Source: Nemertoderma westbladi
Taxonomy: Eukaryota > Xenacoelomorpha > Nemertodermatida > Nemertodermatidae
Length of the DNA: 64,000 nt
Reading direction: 5' to 3'
Assembly (NCBI GenBank): GCA_032718475.1
Contig: JAUCBJ010007147.1
Coordinates: forward strand, 44,083 to 108,082
Shown: piece after piece, positions 63,370 through 64,000 of the stretch
Numbering within the stretch: position 1 is the first letter of the stretch
Layout: each line of letters starts with the position of its first letter
The notes under the pieces: model-generated
Databases searched by the model: none
What the model saw: the letters and a program-made list of their open reading frames with translations, nothing else
Told to the model about the DNA's origin: nothing
Program-made: the position numbers and the translations under genes

Positions 63370-64000
63370 TGTGCGCGATCATTCACCCGCTGGATATTCC
63401 CGGGAGATTGGGTTCGACGGTTTAATTTTATTGCTATGTAAGCCTAATGTATTATTCGACTGACAGTATTATATAATCTCTGACAATATTATTCACTTTA
63501 GGGAATATTAACAGTTCCTTTAGGACGTGGCGCTTTATTTATATAAACAGAGTTATGACTTAAACTACTCACAACGATATGGCTTAATTATAATTCACAT
63601 ATATGGCGCATTCTTTAGGAAATGCTTCTTTAACAGACTCACTCGTACACAATGCTGCACAATACTGCACACTAATCTGCCAATCTTCACTGATTTTAGT
63701 CACATATAAAAGGAACACAGACTGACTCATGTAGGGTCTATCAAATAACATTAGATTCACTTCAAACCACTTTAACATAAGTCACAATCGTTATTGGTAA
63801 CCTTTCTCTCTTACCTTCGGTATATCAAGAATATTGGGTTTTCGGGGTTATTTCTCGTTATTCCAATATAATAATTCATCAACCAATATAATGAATAACC
63901 GACAACAAATAGCAATATACAGTATTGATTGAGCAGGTAAATTTTAGCAGTGAGATATTCAAGTGATTAAAAGCCAGTGTACAGTTGCAGCCGCCAGATC
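63370..64000 (+). repeat. Dispersed repeat R1, second copy (to the window edge)
   Basis: Aligns by eye with the reverse complement of 24240-24860 over about 600 bp with many small differences. It may continue beyond the window. No ORF. Confidence 0.7.

Overview
The window looks like a piece of an invertebrate animal genome made almost entirely of transposable elements and virus-derived sequence. I see no convincing host gene. The AT-rich background, several non-LTR retrotransposon lineages, BEL/Pao-type LTR retrotransposons, a Polinton/adintovirus-like integrated DNA virus, piggyBac-type TTAA elements and Penelope-like hammerhead motifs together fit a non-vertebrate metazoan. I cannot name the species.

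Layout. 1-9497: an LTR retrotransposon cut by the left window edge. It has gag end, protease, reverse transcriptase, RNase H and integrase, then a hairpin-rich minisatellite, then a third ORF of 849 codons in the env position, then a polypurine tract and a 3' LTR. ORF3 carries a DEDD-type (RNase D/Werner-like) 3'-5' exonuclease-like domain, a coiled coil, an acidic linker and three CCHC zinc knuckles. 9498-12219: the right part of a second copy, into whose ORF3 the first element appears to have inserted. 12220-14734: AT-rich DNA with one TIR element. 14735-19367: an RTE-like LINE (family A) split by a CR1/L2-like LINE with a target-site duplication. 19392-23250 (minus): a third, broken copy of the ORF3 element with its LTR. 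23250-26810: LINE fragments and a dispersed repeat. 27386-31196: a LINE with an open ORF2 flanked by a perfect 34-bp target-site duplication. 31376-31531: a 65-bp inverted repeat.

32020-40040: a decayed Polinton/adintovirus-like segment holding a RING protein, packaging ATPase, membrane-active small virion-type protein, small basic protein, retroviral-type integrase with chromodomain, and two tandem 'LPSNS'-type proteins. Two TTAA elements interrupt it. A second fragment of the same virus lies at 46990-48238. 42275-44836 and 55308-56693 (minus): decayed BEL/Pao-type gag genes, the second with a 21-bp in-frame minisatellite. 48239-50486 (minus): a much-diverged relative of ORF3, with the exonuclease-like and knuckle regions both recognisable. 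56694-61235: a mosaic of LINE families A and B with a further nested LINE. 61460-63123: a satellite array. 63370-64000: a dispersed repeat also present inverted near 24.5 kb.

The most interesting candidate system is the LTR retrotransposon that appears to carry its own exonuclease-like/zinc-knuckle ORF downstream of integrase. It is seen as one near-complete copy, two broken copies and one distant relative. The nested insertion at 9497/9498 supports pol, ORF3 and LTR being one unit. The LTRs also share a long hairpin with compensating base changes.
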